Shown here: one piece after another, positions 8,685 through 16,473 of the stretch
Position numbering within the stretch: the first letter of the stretch is position 1
Layout: the number at the start of each line of letters is the position of its first letter
IMG/VR virus record: IMGVR_UViG_3300005581_000076
Span: 1 to 31,825 of that record
Strand: one strand, 5' to 3'
Origin: a virus
DNA: 31,825 nucleotides
The notes under the pieces: model-generated
What the model was told of the DNA's origin: nothing
Seen by the model: only the letters and a program-made list of their open reading frames with translations
Databases searched by the model: none
Program-made: the position numbers and the translations under genes

Positions 8685-9713
8685 TTAGTTTAGCACCAGA
8701 GAATGAGTAAGCAACTTCTTCTGCGTAACGCTTGATGTGTCGTCCATGGACGCCATCGCATTTCCTATTTTGTCGTCCGTGCGAACATGGTCAAAGTATT
8801 CAGCAATCGCGTTATATATAGACCATCCGTTAAATCCAAAGCTTCCTGCATTACGGTCGTTTAGATATATCGAGAGCACGCTGTCAAGAGTATCTTCTCT
8901 GTTTTTTTTCTGTCGGGATGATTCGTCTCTGCCCGCTGGGAAAACACCATTTAAAACATCGCTAAGTTTTTTACTTCGCAGCGGCACATTAATGCTTAAC
9001 ATTCGCTCGGCTTCGATACGAAACTTGTCAGTCCATTCTGTAGATAAGCGCAAAACGGTTCGGGCGTCATCTAATACTGTGTCGACATTGCGTGTGTGTC
9101 TAGCGGTGAACACGCGTTCTGCATTTCTCAACCCAAGAACAACAGTGTTTTGACACACGGCCCTAATGTCAGTGTTTGCGTACCTGATTGGCCACACGCC
9201 GTCATGTCCTGTTGAAACAACTAGGTACCTAGCGATTTTGTCATTAACGCCTGCGGGGTCCACAAATGTAGCGCCAAGCTCTATGGTCGAGAAGAAGCGT
9301 CCGCCACCCTTGAGTACGCCGACCGTATCCATGACCGCATCACCAGAAGACGTGCCAACAACGGCTAATGCGCGCTCTAGTACTTCCCTGTTTTGACGAA
9401 CCACGTATCTTGTGCCAACAGTTGCAATGGGGTTTATGGACCCGTCAGTGTTCTGTCTTACAGTGGCGCGACTATCCTCGATAATGACGACAGAGCCGTC
9501 GGAATTGCGTATCAATTCTCCGGAGTCATCTACTGCGGCTACACGTGTTAATAGCACGTCATAGTCAGCCTCGGCTGCCTCAAGCATCGCTTCAAGGGTT
9601 TGAAGGCCTTTCATTGGGACACCAAGACGATGCCAGGGGATTACCCTGTCACCTCCTGTGGCATAAGCCATCCTGGCCTTGCCCTTTTCTGTGAAATCCA
9701 GTTCATGACTCAT
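8685..9713 (-). CDS. DUF932 phage/plasmid-like protein
   Basis: This is 342 aa from ATG 9713, which has AAGG 7 nt upstream; an upstream in-frame start would add 16 residues without a good site. IPWHRLGVPM, the central LKGGGRFFSTIELG and CQNTVVLGLRNAERVFTARHT are typical of DUF932 (TIGR03299), a widespread phage and plasmid family of unknown biochemical role often near replication or recombination genes. It is the first gene of the leftward operon, divergent from the ParB-like gene. Confidence 0.85.
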   Translation of the reverse strand: MSHELDFTEKGKARMAYATGGDRVIPWHRLGVPMKGLQTLEAMLEAAEADYDVLLTRVAAVDDSGELIRNSDGSVVIIEDSRATVRQNTDGSINPIATVGTRYVVRQNREVLERALAVVGTSSGDAVMDTVGVLKGGGRFFSTIELGATFVDPAGVNDKIARYLVVSTGHDGVWPIRYANTDIRAVCQNTVVLGLRNAERVFTARHTRNVDTVLDDARTVLRLSTEWTDKFRIEAERMLSINVPLRSKKLSDVLNGVFPAGRDESSRQKKNREDTLDSVLSIYLNDRNAGSFGFNGWSIYNAIAEYFDHVRTDDKIGNAMASMDDTSSVTQKKLLTHSLVLN

Positions 9714-9780
9714 ATGTTTACCTTGAATTACAATAGCAGCAAGGGTTTGCTGTGGGCGCAAGATTTTTTATGGTAAGGGG

Positions 9781-9808
9781 TTGCAAAGTTCTGGAACTCG
9801 TGTATATA
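9781..9808 (+). promoter_or_regulatory. Promoter of the ParB-like gene
   Basis: TTGCAA (9781-9786) and TATATA (9803-9808) are separated by 16 bp. The start codon is at 9859, with AAAGGA just upstream of it. Confidence 0.6.
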
Positions 9809-9858
9809 TTTACTTCATGCCCTGGCGTAGTGCCTGGGTCCTACCCAAAGGAAACTTA

Positions 9859-10896
9859 ATGATTATTAAGCGAACCGACGCGGCGAAGACATCCGCGACT
9901 GATACGGCAGACACCGTAAAAATTGCAAGCACTGGGGTTCAAACTCTTGGCTCGTACCGTCAACAAACACAAGGCCTAACGATGAATGACATCGTTGTCA
10001 CGTCATTGACGCAGCCAGGTGCAGTACTCAAGGCGACTGTCACACCAGAGCTTGCACAGGCAATGCTGGAAACAATCAACGGAGAAAACCGACCACTTTC
10101 TCAGAGCCGCGTAAAGCAGTATGCAGACGTGTTATCGCGTGGGCAGTATGTGTTCAACGGTGAGTCCATTCAAGTAGGAATCAAAGACGACAACAAGCTC
10201 GTTCTCTTAAACGGTCAACACCGCCTTAGTGCATGTGTTGCATCCGGAGTAGCGTTCGATACAGTCTTAGTGTTGGGTCTTCCTCAGAATGTATTCTCCA
10301 CAATTGACCGTGGTAAGACTCGTAGTTATGCAGATGTACTGTCCGTTGCTGGATATAAGAACACTCACAACATCCAGCCAGCCGCGCGCATCCTCGTAGC
10401 AATGGAAGCTGGGTTTAGCCCAACCGTCCGCTCTACCTTGAACCTTGTTACCGCAGAAGACATCCTGCAGTACGTGAATGCAAACCACGACCTTCTTCAA
10501 GAAGCACACCAAACTGCGTGTCGCATTAATTCTGTGGTAGGAGGCATCAACAGTGCGTGGGTAATCGCGTATTGCATCATGCTTCAGGACCGTCAGAAGG
10601 CAGGATACAGCGGTCACGAAGTGGCTCAGTTCTGTTATGCGATAGAGACTGGTGTTGGCCTCTCTCACGGAAACCCTGCGTTGGCACTCCGTCAATGGTT
10701 CGGGCGTGGTGGCTCCAAGCGCAAAGGCCAGTCAGGTAAGAATGTCCTGGAAGCTGCGACCATCATCTCCGCTTTCAACAAGTGGATTAATGGTGACCCA
10801 CTCTTGCAGGTTCGTCCATGGGCGTACGATTCGACCGACTTCCCAGTGGTGTCGACGTCAACTCCTAGCTCAACAGCTGGATGGCATACCGTTTAA
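9859..10896 (+). CDS. ParB-like nuclease-domain protein
   Basis: This is 345 aa from ATG 9859 (AAAGGA 7 nt upstream). The domain at about residues 60-130 (PLSQSRVKQYADVLSRGQY...LVLLNGQHRLSACV) carries the ParB/Srx-type GQHR motif. FSTIDRGKTRSYADVLSVAG and an alpha-helical C-terminal region follow, typical of the phage-encoded version. Family members bind nucleotides (CTP in ParB) and some cleave DNA. The PAPS-reductase-family gene two genes downstream echoes the IbrB/IbrA-type pairing of ParB-like and PAPS-reductase-like proteins in mobile elements. Confidence 0.85.
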   Translation: MIIKRTDAAKTSATDTADTVKIASTGVQTLGSYRQQTQGLTMNDIVVTSLTQPGAVLKATVTPELAQAMLETINGENRPLSQSRVKQYADVLSRGQYVFNGESIQVGIKDDNKLVLLNGQHRLSACVASGVAFDTVLVLGLPQNVFSTIDRGKTRSYADVLSVAGYKNTHNIQPAARILVAMEAGFSPTVRSTLNLVTAEDILQYVNANHDLLQEAHQTACRINSVVGGINSAWVIAYCIMLQDRQKAGYSGHEVAQFCYAIETGVGLSHGNPALALRQWFGRGGSKRKGQSGKNVLEAATIISAFNKWINGDPLLQVRPWAYDSTDFPVVSTSTPSSTAGWHTV

Positions 10897-10912
10897 CGCG
10901 GTGTAGCGATAA

Positions 10913-10941
10913 TTGTGTCCGAGAGGCACGGTCGCTATAAT
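10913..10941 (+). promoter_or_regulatory. Consensus promoter TTGTGT-N17-TATAAT
   Basis: TTGTGT (10913-10918) and a perfect TATAAT (10936-10941) are 17 bp apart. It is the best-matching -10 hexamer I found in the window. Transcription should start just before the hairpin at 10953. Confidence 0.8.
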
Positions 10942-10952
10942 AGATTCTAGAG

Positions 10953-10991
10953 TGTGGGGCTGGTGTTGCTTAAAAGTATGCCAGCCCCACA
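10953..10991 (+). promoter_or_regulatory. 11-bp perfect hairpin in 5' leader (attenuator or mRNA-stabilising stem)
   Basis: TGTGGGGCTGG (10953-10963) pairs perfectly with CCAGCCCCACA (10981-10991) over a 17-nt loop. It is followed by TTTCTTTT and then GGAGG and the ATG at 11010. It could end transcripts from the ParB-like gene, but since the TATAAT promoter lies just upstream it would also begin the new transcript, so it may attenuate or protect it. Confidence 0.65.
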
Positions 10992-11009
10992 TTTCTTTTG
11001 GAGGTATAT

Positions 11010-11261
11010 ATGCCCGTAAAATACGGACACGGACAACAAACTCACCCAATGCAGGACAGCTCGACTGTTACTCAGTACACCAAGTGGTTTGTTCTAAACA
11101 ACTATGAATATGTAATTCAGTACGCTGCAGGCATGTTTACAATTCACGCACACAGTCTTGTAACGAAGACGACTACAAGATGCGATTCTGCCGAGACGCT
11201 TGAGAATGCTTACCATAACGCTTATCGCAAGCTTAAGAACTTCGATAACGTAACCAAATGA
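11010..11261 (+). CDS. Small hypothetical protein, 83 aa
   Basis: ATG 11010 is preceded by GGAGG 7 nt upstream. The protein is basic and rich in Thr and Tyr (TVTQYTKWFVLNNYEYVIQY). It overlaps the start of the PAPS-reductase-like gene by 4 nt (ATGA), so the two are co-translated. No family is recognised. Confidence 0.7.
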   Translation: MPVKYGHGQQTHPMQDSSTVTQYTKWFVLNNYEYVIQYAAGMFTIHAHSLVTKTTTRCDSAETLENAYHNAYRKLKNFDNVTK

Positions 11262-12409
11262 CACGTCAGAGACTATTTTTAGACATGTCGTGCGTGGATG
11301 CAGCACGACAAAGAATGCGACACGTTTATGATACTTTTGATACTGTTTGCGTTCAGTTTTCTGGAGGAAAAGACAGCACAGCTGTTCTTTACTTGGCTAA
11401 AGAGATTCATGAAGAACGAGGACTCGGACCGGTAAAGGTAATCTTCCGCGACGAAGAGATGGTTTCACCTACTGTCATCAAGTTCATAGAAGAAGTGCGC
11501 AACTATGACTGGGTGGACATGGAGTGGTACTGCTTGCCATCTGGTCAAGAGGTATGGGTGCTTGGTCGTCGTGAGTACTGCTTGCTATGGTCGCCATATC
11601 GCGAATCACAAGGACGTCTGGTTCGTGAGATGCCACCTTGGGCGATTACAGCAGAAGACTTTGGGCTAATCCCGGGCGAAGTGCTGCCACAATCAATCGA
11701 CTACTACACAATGCAAGGTAAAAAAGGTCGAGTGGCATTCATTACGGGTGTACGAGCAAATGAGTCAATGATTCGCTACCGCTCGTGTGTGCAAAAACTG
11801 CACGAGAACTATATTGTCACCCCTTACAAGATGAAGAAAAACATACCTCTTCGGTTTGCCAAAGTTATATATGATTGGACAACAGATGATGTGCTTAAAT
11901 TCATTACTGAAGAGCACGGTGCGTCGTACTGTGAGTACTATGACCTCGCTGCGCTTACAGGGTCTAATACCCGGGTTGGTATACCTTTGCATGCTGTGGC
12001 AATTCGAAGACTCAATGATGTCTGCCGTACGGAACCAGAGTTCTATGACCGACTATACGAATGCTTCCCCCACATCGACGCCCAACGAAGACTATGGGCA
12101 GACTACGACCTCGACGGAAGAATAATGCAGTATGCCTCGGGTGGCTGGGATGGAGTTCGACGTTGCATTGAGGACAATGTCGTCACGCCTGGTTTAAAGA
12201 AGCGCGCGATGGCTTACTGTGCCGAGTTTCGTAAGAAGAACGCAAAAGACCCACGGTCATACCCGCTACATTGGCTTGTTCGCAATCTCCTCATACATGA
12301 GTTCAATATCAACTCAGTGACCCCCATTGGTCCGGGAACGCGTGCCTACACAATTCAGGCAGAAATCAATGACTCAATTGACCGTCTTGATGAGATTGTT
12401 GATAGATGA
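11258..12409 (+). CDS. PAPS reductase/DndC-like N-type ATP-pyrophosphatase
   Basis: This is 383 aa. Residues about 27-40 (VCVQFSGGKDSTAVLYLA) are the PP-loop that binds ATP and releases pyrophosphate. IFRDEEMVSPTVIKFIEEV, FITGVRANESMIRYRSC and YKMKKNIPLRFAKVIYDWT complete the adenylyl-transfer core seen in PAPS reductases, DndC and DUF3440/IbrA proteins. The cysteine near ESMIRYRSCVQK could serve in sulfur chemistry. In mobile elements such proteins act with ParB-like partners; one lies just upstream. The substrate is unknown. DNA sulfur modification or nucleotide chemistry are possible, but no dndB/D/E-like genes are seen. Confidence 0.85.
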   Translation: MTRQRLFLDMSCVDAARQRMRHVYDTFDTVCVQFSGGKDSTAVLYLAKEIHEERGLGPVKVIFRDEEMVSPTVIKFIEEVRNYDWVDMEWYCLPSGQEVWVLGRREYCLLWSPYRESQGRLVREMPPWAITAEDFGLIPGEVLPQSIDYYTMQGKKGRVAFITGVRANESMIRYRSCVQKLHENYIVTPYKMKKNIPLRFAKVIYDWTTDDVLKFITEEHGASYCEYYDLAALTGSNTRVGIPLHAVAIRRLNDVCRTEPEFYDRLYECFPHIDAQRRLWADYDLDGRIMQYASGGWDGVRRCIEDNVVTPGLKKRAMAYCAEFRKKNAKDPRSYPLHWLVRNLLIHEFNINSVTPIGPGTRAYTIQAEINDSIDRLDEIVDR

Positions 12410-12814
12410 CGGCCCTAAAAACACCATTGCTTGAGATATAGAGAGTTGACCGTTATCGTTCTCGGTAACAATCAGTTCTACATCCCCTACGGTTACACCA
12501 AGGGCTGCTGCTAAAGACGCCCTGGTTCTTGCTATGTCTTGCTCGTAAGACGCAATTTCAGTAGTGAGCTCATCGTGAATATCCGCAAAGTCAACAAAGA
12601 CGGCGGGCTTAACAGAAAGCTGTGCCAACGTATCTTCGGCCATTTGTGCCTTAACGCACCCGGTACATGAGATAACGCTTGTAGGGGCGTAGCGTTTGCG
12701 CACCTCAGTGTGGCCGCAATCAAGCTTGTGGTGATATTCGACACTTCCCCAACCGCCCGTCTTTACGATTTCAACAACGGTTCGCTGCGGTGCACTCTTC
12801 TTATTAATCTTCAT
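12374..12814 (-). CDS. Hypothetical protein with N-terminal zinc knuckle
   Basis: This is 146 aa from ATG 12814 (a TTG at 12832 is less likely). HHKLDCGHTEVRKRYAPTSVISCTGC is a Cx2H...CxxC zinc-binding segment. A long helical region follows. The ATG overlaps the stop region of the 59-aa gene upstream. The last 36 bp overlap the end of the PAPS-reductase-like gene on the other strand, a tail-to-tail overlap. Confidence 0.7.
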   Translation of the reverse strand: MKINKKSAPQRTVVEIVKTGGWGSVEYHHKLDCGHTEVRKRYAPTSVISCTGCVKAQMAEDTLAQLSVKPAVFVDFADIHDELTTEIASYEQDIARTRASLAAALGVTVGDVELIVTENDNGQLSISQAMVFLGPSSINNLIKTVN

Positions 12815-12983
12815 CGTCTTCAAACATATCAACGATTATGCGTGAGAATTCTAGAAAAGCTGGAGTAATCCTGAAGAGCGCTTCACTCTTGTCGTTTGTA
12901 CCGACGTATTCAATAAGCTTGTTTTCAAGCATGAAAAATATGTGCCACTCGGTTTCCCACTCAGCGTCATTCATCCATTCCAT
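12804..12983 (-). CDS. Small acidic protein, 59 aa
   Basis: I translated this frame by hand: it begins MEWMNDAEWETEWHIFFMLE and ends RIIVDMFEDDED. GGAG lies 8 nt before ATG 12983. Its start overlaps the end of the SNF2 gene by 17 nt, and its stop overlaps the start of the next gene, so all three are translationally coupled. Coding is supported by this tight packing. No function is recognised. Confidence 0.7.
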   Translation of the reverse strand: MEWMNDAEWETEWHIFFMLENKLIEYVGTNDKSEALFRITPAFLEFSRIIVDMFEDDED

Positions 12984-14922
12984 TTATCTTGCTCCGGCGT
13001 AAGCCTTCGGCAAGAAAATCCAGAACAAGCTGTTGATTACCATCATTAAATTCTACATCGCTACCTTCGGTTGCCTGATTCACTACATCACGCTTGGATT
13101 CAATGAGGTTGTAGATTTTTTCATCAATGGTGCCCTCTGCAAGAATATAGGTTGACATAACAGAGCCTTTTTGTCCAATTCTGTGGCAACGTGAATAGGT
13201 TTGGTCAACATCAGCGGGTGTCCATGGCATTTCAACGAACACAACATCCTGTGCTGCCGTAAGTGTGTGGCCTGTCTTGGCAGCTTGGATTGAGAGCACC
13301 ATCACGGGCGCTTCATCAATAGACCCCGTCTGAAAGATTCTTTTATTCTCTTCTACGTCTTCAACCTTCATGCCGCCCTGAATCTTTAACCCGCCATACT
13401 TCTTGGCTATAGCGTCAACTATTTCTCTATGGTGTGCGGCAACAACAACTTTGTCTCCCGCAGTTAGCTTCCCATCTATCCACTCATTAACGGCATCCAT
13501 CTTTGCTTTGGCAGCCAGTCTTCGGAGCACCGATATGCGAACTAGGTGTTCGTTGGACTCTGCTTTGATACGGGCCACGACGGCAGCAGAGTAAGGAGAC
13601 TTGCCGAGTTCTTTTGCTAACTCTTTAGCGCGATTAGCCATGTATTCAATAATGTCGTCTTCGGCTTTGACGTATTCCGCCATGGCTGTCGGGTTGGGAG
13701 CTACGACAATCTTTGAATGTCGGACCGGTGGCAACTCTTCAAGCACGTCACTTTTAATCCGGCGAATATAACACTGGCTTCGGAGCATGTCGTTTAGTTC
13801 ATCTAGGTGAGACGAGCCGTCGATATGCCACTGTCCGAATCTGTCACGGAACGCTGCGCAGTATCGTCGATAAAAACCCCACAGGCCACCAAACTTATTT
13901 AGTTGACCGAGAATGTCAAGTTGACTTGCGTATTCTGCGGGTCGGTTGGTAATTGGTGTTCCGGTAAGACAAAGGACCAAACCATCCTTGGGGGCTGACC
14001 GTGCCATCTTAATAGCGGCTTTTGTTCGCTTTGCCGTTGGAGTCTTTGCGTAGTGTGACTCGTCGAATACATATGAGCGATGTCCTTTCAACTGGTTTTG
14101 CCAATGGTCGATATTGCTGTAACCAACAACGAGTACATCGTAGGTTCCTGGTTCCGGCATGTCTTTACGGTTAGACACCGTTGCAACACGTCGAAGCGGT
14201 AACCACTTTTCATACTCTTTGGCCCAGTTCAACACCAGCGTCGGAGGACACACGACCACGGCAGGGTACGAGTCCATGACGTACTCCATGGTTGCTATAG
14301 CCTGCATTGTTTTCCCTAGACCCATATCGTCAGCGATAAAACATCGTCTTGCGTTTGCCGCATACTTAACGCCGGCCCGTTGATACGGCAGCAGTTCTCC
14401 CTGAAGGTTTGGTATGTCTATCTCTGCATCGCGTGCGCGGGATGCTGCTATGGTCTCGTTTTTGCTTTTTTCCATCACGGCAGCAACGGTCATGACTCGC
14501 TCGGCTATTGGTTCATCGAATTTATCCGCCCATGCAATGGCGTCATGTATGGCAGCGAGTGGAACTCTCCATGCCTTTGTCGGTGGATGCCATGTTACCG
14601 ATGGCAACGATTTGACTGACCTGACCTTTACGGGGTCATACAGGAAGCTTAGATACACCCAATCGTCGTCGATGTATACACCCGCGGCTTTATTGGACGA
14701 CTCCGGCAAATTAAACTTGAGTACTTCGTTGTCAATCTGAAAAAGGTTATGCTCAGCGAACTCTCGAGCTTCATGGATGCTTGTCATGGGTATTCGCCAC
14801 ACCTTGGCTACCTTGTCCCACTTTGCTCCTGGAACAGCTTTTACTTGGGCTACCTGCTCGGCGTCGTACGGAAAAGAAGCCGCTAGGTGGTCGTCCCATA
14901 AGAAGAGAGTGCTATTATCCAT
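12967..14922 (-). CDS. SNF2-family DNA helicase, SMARCAL1-like
   Basis: This is 651 aa from ATG 14922; longer starts would overlap the divergent gene. Two HARP-like repeats (about residues 10-60 and 80-125, each with W..P...W.VP/IP) precede the motor. Motor motifs are ADDMGLGKTMQAI (I), VVCPPTLVLNW (Ia), DESHYAKT (II), LCLTGTPITNRP (III), MVLSIQAAKTGHTLTAAQ (V) and DQTYSRCHRIGQ (VI). SMARCAL1-type enzymes anneal or remodel forked DNA, so a replication or recombination role is likely. The start may be leaderless, with TAGACT about 10 nt upstream. Confidence 0.93.
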   Translation of the reverse strand: MDNSTLFLWDDHLAASFPYDAEQVAQVKAVPGAKWDKVAKVWRIPMTSIHEAREFAEHNLFQIDNEVLKFNLPESSNKAAGVYIDDDWVYLSFLYDPVKVRSVKSLPSVTWHPPTKAWRVPLAAIHDAIAWADKFDEPIAERVMTVAAVMEKSKNETIAASRARDAEIDIPNLQGELLPYQRAGVKYAANARRCFIADDMGLGKTMQAIATMEYVMDSYPAVVVCPPTLVLNWAKEYEKWLPLRRVATVSNRKDMPEPGTYDVLVVGYSNIDHWQNQLKGHRSYVFDESHYAKTPTAKRTKAAIKMARSAPKDGLVLCLTGTPITNRPAEYASQLDILGQLNKFGGLWGFYRRYCAAFRDRFGQWHIDGSSHLDELNDMLRSQCYIRRIKSDVLEELPPVRHSKIVVAPNPTAMAEYVKAEDDIIEYMANRAKELAKELGKSPYSAAVVARIKAESNEHLVRISVLRRLAAKAKMDAVNEWIDGKLTAGDKVVVAAHHREIVDAIAKKYGGLKIQGGMKVEDVEENKRIFQTGSIDEAPVMVLSIQAAKTGHTLTAAQDVVFVEMPWTPADVDQTYSRCHRIGQKGSVMSTYILAEGTIDEKIYNLIESKRDVVNQATEGSDVEFNDGNQQLVLDFLAEGLRRSKINGMDE

Positions 14923-14960
14923 TTCGATAACGAGTCTAATACGCTTAGGAATGGAAAACA

Positions 14961-15272
14961 ATGGGCGAAGAGCATTTTTATGACAATGAAGACATATCGC
15001 GGTCATGGACCGAATTGCACACGTCTTTAGATGTTGGACACAAAACTGAAACACAGTATGCCGAACTTCTCCAGGCGGTTAGATGGATGCTCCCAAGATT
15101 AATGGAACACATGTCTCAAGAGATGTGGGCCGCTGGGTGGCTAGAAGGTCTCGACGAAATTCTCCCGAAAGAATTTCCAGCTATCGATGTTGCGGCAAAA
15201 CATTTAGGCAGTATCTGCACCTACTGGGATGGTAGAGACGATAACGAAGGCGTGTGGCGCGATTATCAGTAG
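14961..15272 (+). CDS. Hypothetical protein, 103 aa
   Basis: This is a soluble helical acidic protein (SRSWTELHTSLDVGHKTETQ...LRWMLPRL-like segments). AGGA lies about 11 nt before ATG 14961. It is divergent from the SNF2 gene with only 38 bp between start codons, so their promoters overlap. It ends inside the last codons of the next gene on the other strand (7-bp overlap). Function unknown. Confidence 0.75.
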   Translation: MGEEHFYDNEDISRSWTELHTSLDVGHKTETQYAELLQAVRWMLPRLMEHMSQEMWAAGWLEGLDEILPKEFPAIDVAAKHLGSICTYWDGRDDNEGVWRDYQ

Positions 15273-15613
15273 TCATCTTCTCTAGGCGCTCCAACCCGTG
15301 ATGCTGCATTGCGTTTGCCAATCCTGATGGCTGCATCAACGCCTTTAGCGGTTATTTGTACGGAACCATCGGGAAACTCAGTCATATACCCGCAAGACAC
15401 AAGCGTCTTGATGCCTTTGCGCCATTTGTCGGTACGTACTTCTCCAACGCGAAACTCACGGTAATCCTCGAGCGTAAAAATGCCCGGTGGGCGTGTTCTG
15501 GTAACAAAAGAGGCATAGCTGAGAATGTACGACGCCCATGAGTGCTTGGCGATGACTTTGTACGGAACTCCGTAGTCTGGGTAACGAACAGCGTGTGGTA
15601 TTTCATTATTCAT
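15266..15613 (-). CDS. Winged-helix-like hypothetical protein
   Basis: This is 115 aa. The C-terminal half (RTDKWRKGIKTLVSCGYMTEFPDGSVQITAKGVDAA) has the layout of a winged helix with a beta-hairpin wing, as in PadR/MarR-like phage proteins. ATG 15613 lies 6 nt after TAAGAT on the minus strand, so a leaderless start is likely. Its left end overlaps the opposite gene by 7 bp. DNA binding is inferred. It marks the left edge of the cassette-like region. Confidence 0.65.
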   Translation of the reverse strand: MNNEIPHAVRYPDYGVPYKVIAKHSWASYILSYASFVTRTRPPGIFTLEDYREFRVGEVRTDKWRKGIKTLVSCGYMTEFPDGSVQITAKGVDAAIRIGKRNAASRVGAPREDDY

Positions 15614-15646
15614 GGTTGCATCTTACAGCGACAATATTAATGTCAC

Positions 15647-15800
15647 ACGGGGCTGCGAAGTTCATTCCTGGAATGAACGAGCAGACCGCGAGCGGAGTAC
15701 CGTCTGGAACGAACGAAGTTTTTTGCTTTCTTGGAGGTGCAACCCCAAGAAGCAAAATGCGTAGTGAGTGGAAGGTCGGTACGGAGCGAGCGGGGCTAAC
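15647..15800 (+). ncRNA. Structured repeat A, copy 1 (candidate RNA)
   Basis: This 154-nt element opens with ACGGGGCTGCGAAG and closes with GCGGGGCTAA. Stems are TTCATTC/GAATGAA (15661-15677), an outer GTACCG/CGGTAC (15697-15702 with 15777-15782) and a long arm with one bulged T (15721-15734 with 15745-15757). All three are preserved by compensatory changes in copy 2, so selection acts on the fold. Conserved unpaired stretches are TCTGGAACGAACGAAG and ATGCGTAGTGAGTG. The strand is not proven; + is assumed from the sense shared with the other CGGGGCT elements. Confidence 0.75.
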
Positions 15801-15848
15801 AAGAGCCGTCAAAAGTGACGACGGACGGGGGCTGTGATGGCAAAACAA

Positions 15849-15876
15849 AAGGGGCGCACCCGATGGCACGCCCCTT
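15849..15876 (-). terminator. Rho-independent terminator of the leftward micropeptide operon
   Basis: AAGGGGCG pairs with CGCCCCTT over a 12-nt loop. Reading leftward the stem is followed by TTGTTTT. It lies about 20 bp past the micropeptide stop. Confidence 0.7.
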
Positions 15877-15894
15877 CTTCCTTTTGTAAAGTTT

Positions 15895-15945
15895 CTAAAC
15901 TGTAAATAAAACTATGACCGCTAATACGGTAATTAGTGCTGACAT
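15895..15945 (-). CDS. 16-aa hydrophobic micropeptide (family copy 1)
   Basis: The frame reads MSALITVLAVIVLFTV and stop. GAGGGGGAAG lies directly before the ATG, in the 10-nt gap after the stop of the upstream membrane-protein gene. It is one of five very similar 16-18-aa peptides in this window (others at 16910, 18196, 19381, 21368). It is entirely hydrophobic and just long enough to cross a membrane. The repeated occurrence, gene-linked starts and conserved protein sequence despite different codons argue for translation. Confidence 0.7.
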   Translation of the reverse strand: MSALITVLAVIVLFTV

Positions 15946-15955
15946 CTTCCCCCTC

Positions 15956-16141
15956 TCATGGTCTTGGGTCAAAATACGGGTCGGGAATGGTTGTATCCCA
16001 TGGGCAGGGGTAGTGGTGATATGTACAATCAGGTATATTGTCGTCCCAACTTTCGCCAACTTTCGCCGAGCAATAAGTGAGGCTTCCGAGCAATACCATC
16101 AAGAGACTCCACCGAACGCACGAGCGTACGAAGTAGTACAT
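15956..16141 (-). CDS. Small membrane protein with DCxYHHYPC tail
   Basis: This is 61 aa from ATG 16141 (AAGGA 7 nt upstream). A membrane helix lies at about residues 10-26 (VRWSLLMVLLGSLTYCS), followed by an acidic exposed tail with DCTYHHYPC and PDPYFDP. It is a paralogue of the protein at 20745-20948, sharing YY.VRSCVR, the helix and DCxYxHYPC. Both occur in cassettes next to hydrophobic micropeptides. The two tail cysteines could form a disulfide outside the cell. Function unknown. Confidence 0.75.
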   Translation of the reverse strand: MYYFVRSCVRWSLLMVLLGSLTYCSAKVGESWDDNIPDCTYHHYPCPWDTTIPDPYFDPRP

Positions 16142-16175
16142 GATAATCCTTCTTTTAGGTCTCCACCCACCTTGT

Positions 16176-16223
16176 ACCTTACAAGTCACAACGACAAAAA
16201 GCAAGCAATGTGACAAACGTCAT
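16176..16223 (-). promoter_or_regulatory. Cassette promoter with GTGNC-N4-GNCAC-type operator
   Basis: Read on the minus strand, TTGCTT (16204-16199) and TAAGGT (16181-16176) are 17 bp apart. The dyad GTGACAAACGTCAT, one base off consensus, occupies 16210-16223, just upstream of the -35 box. It drives the 61-aa membrane protein and micropeptide. Confidence 0.65.
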
Positions 16224-16320
16224 GCCGCGCAATTCTCAAAGAAGTAAAAAGCCGAGCGCAGCGAGTCCGAGGAATTGTTCCGCCCCTGGCGGCTGGTCTT
16301 GTGATGCCCGAATATGTATA

Positions 16321-16473
16321 ACGGGGCTGCGAAGTTCACTCGTAGAGTGAACGAGCAGACTGCGAGCGGAGTCACGTCTGGAACGAACGAAGTTTCTTTG
16401 TTGCTTTCGGGCAAAGTCCGAAGCAACAAGATGCGTAGTGAGTGCAAGGTCGTGACGGAGCGAGCGGGGCTAA
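16321..16473 (+). ncRNA. Structured repeat A, copy 2 (candidate RNA)
   Basis: This 153-nt element is homologous along its whole length to the copy at 15647. Stems are TTCACTC/GAGTGAA (16335-16351), GTCACG/CGTGAC (16371-16376 with 16451-16456) and a bulged arm (16396-16410 with 16418-16430). Each stem differs from copy 1 by paired substitutions, while single-stranded parts are almost identical. Its final GCGGGGCTAA begins a composite element that continues to 16732. Confidence 0.75.
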
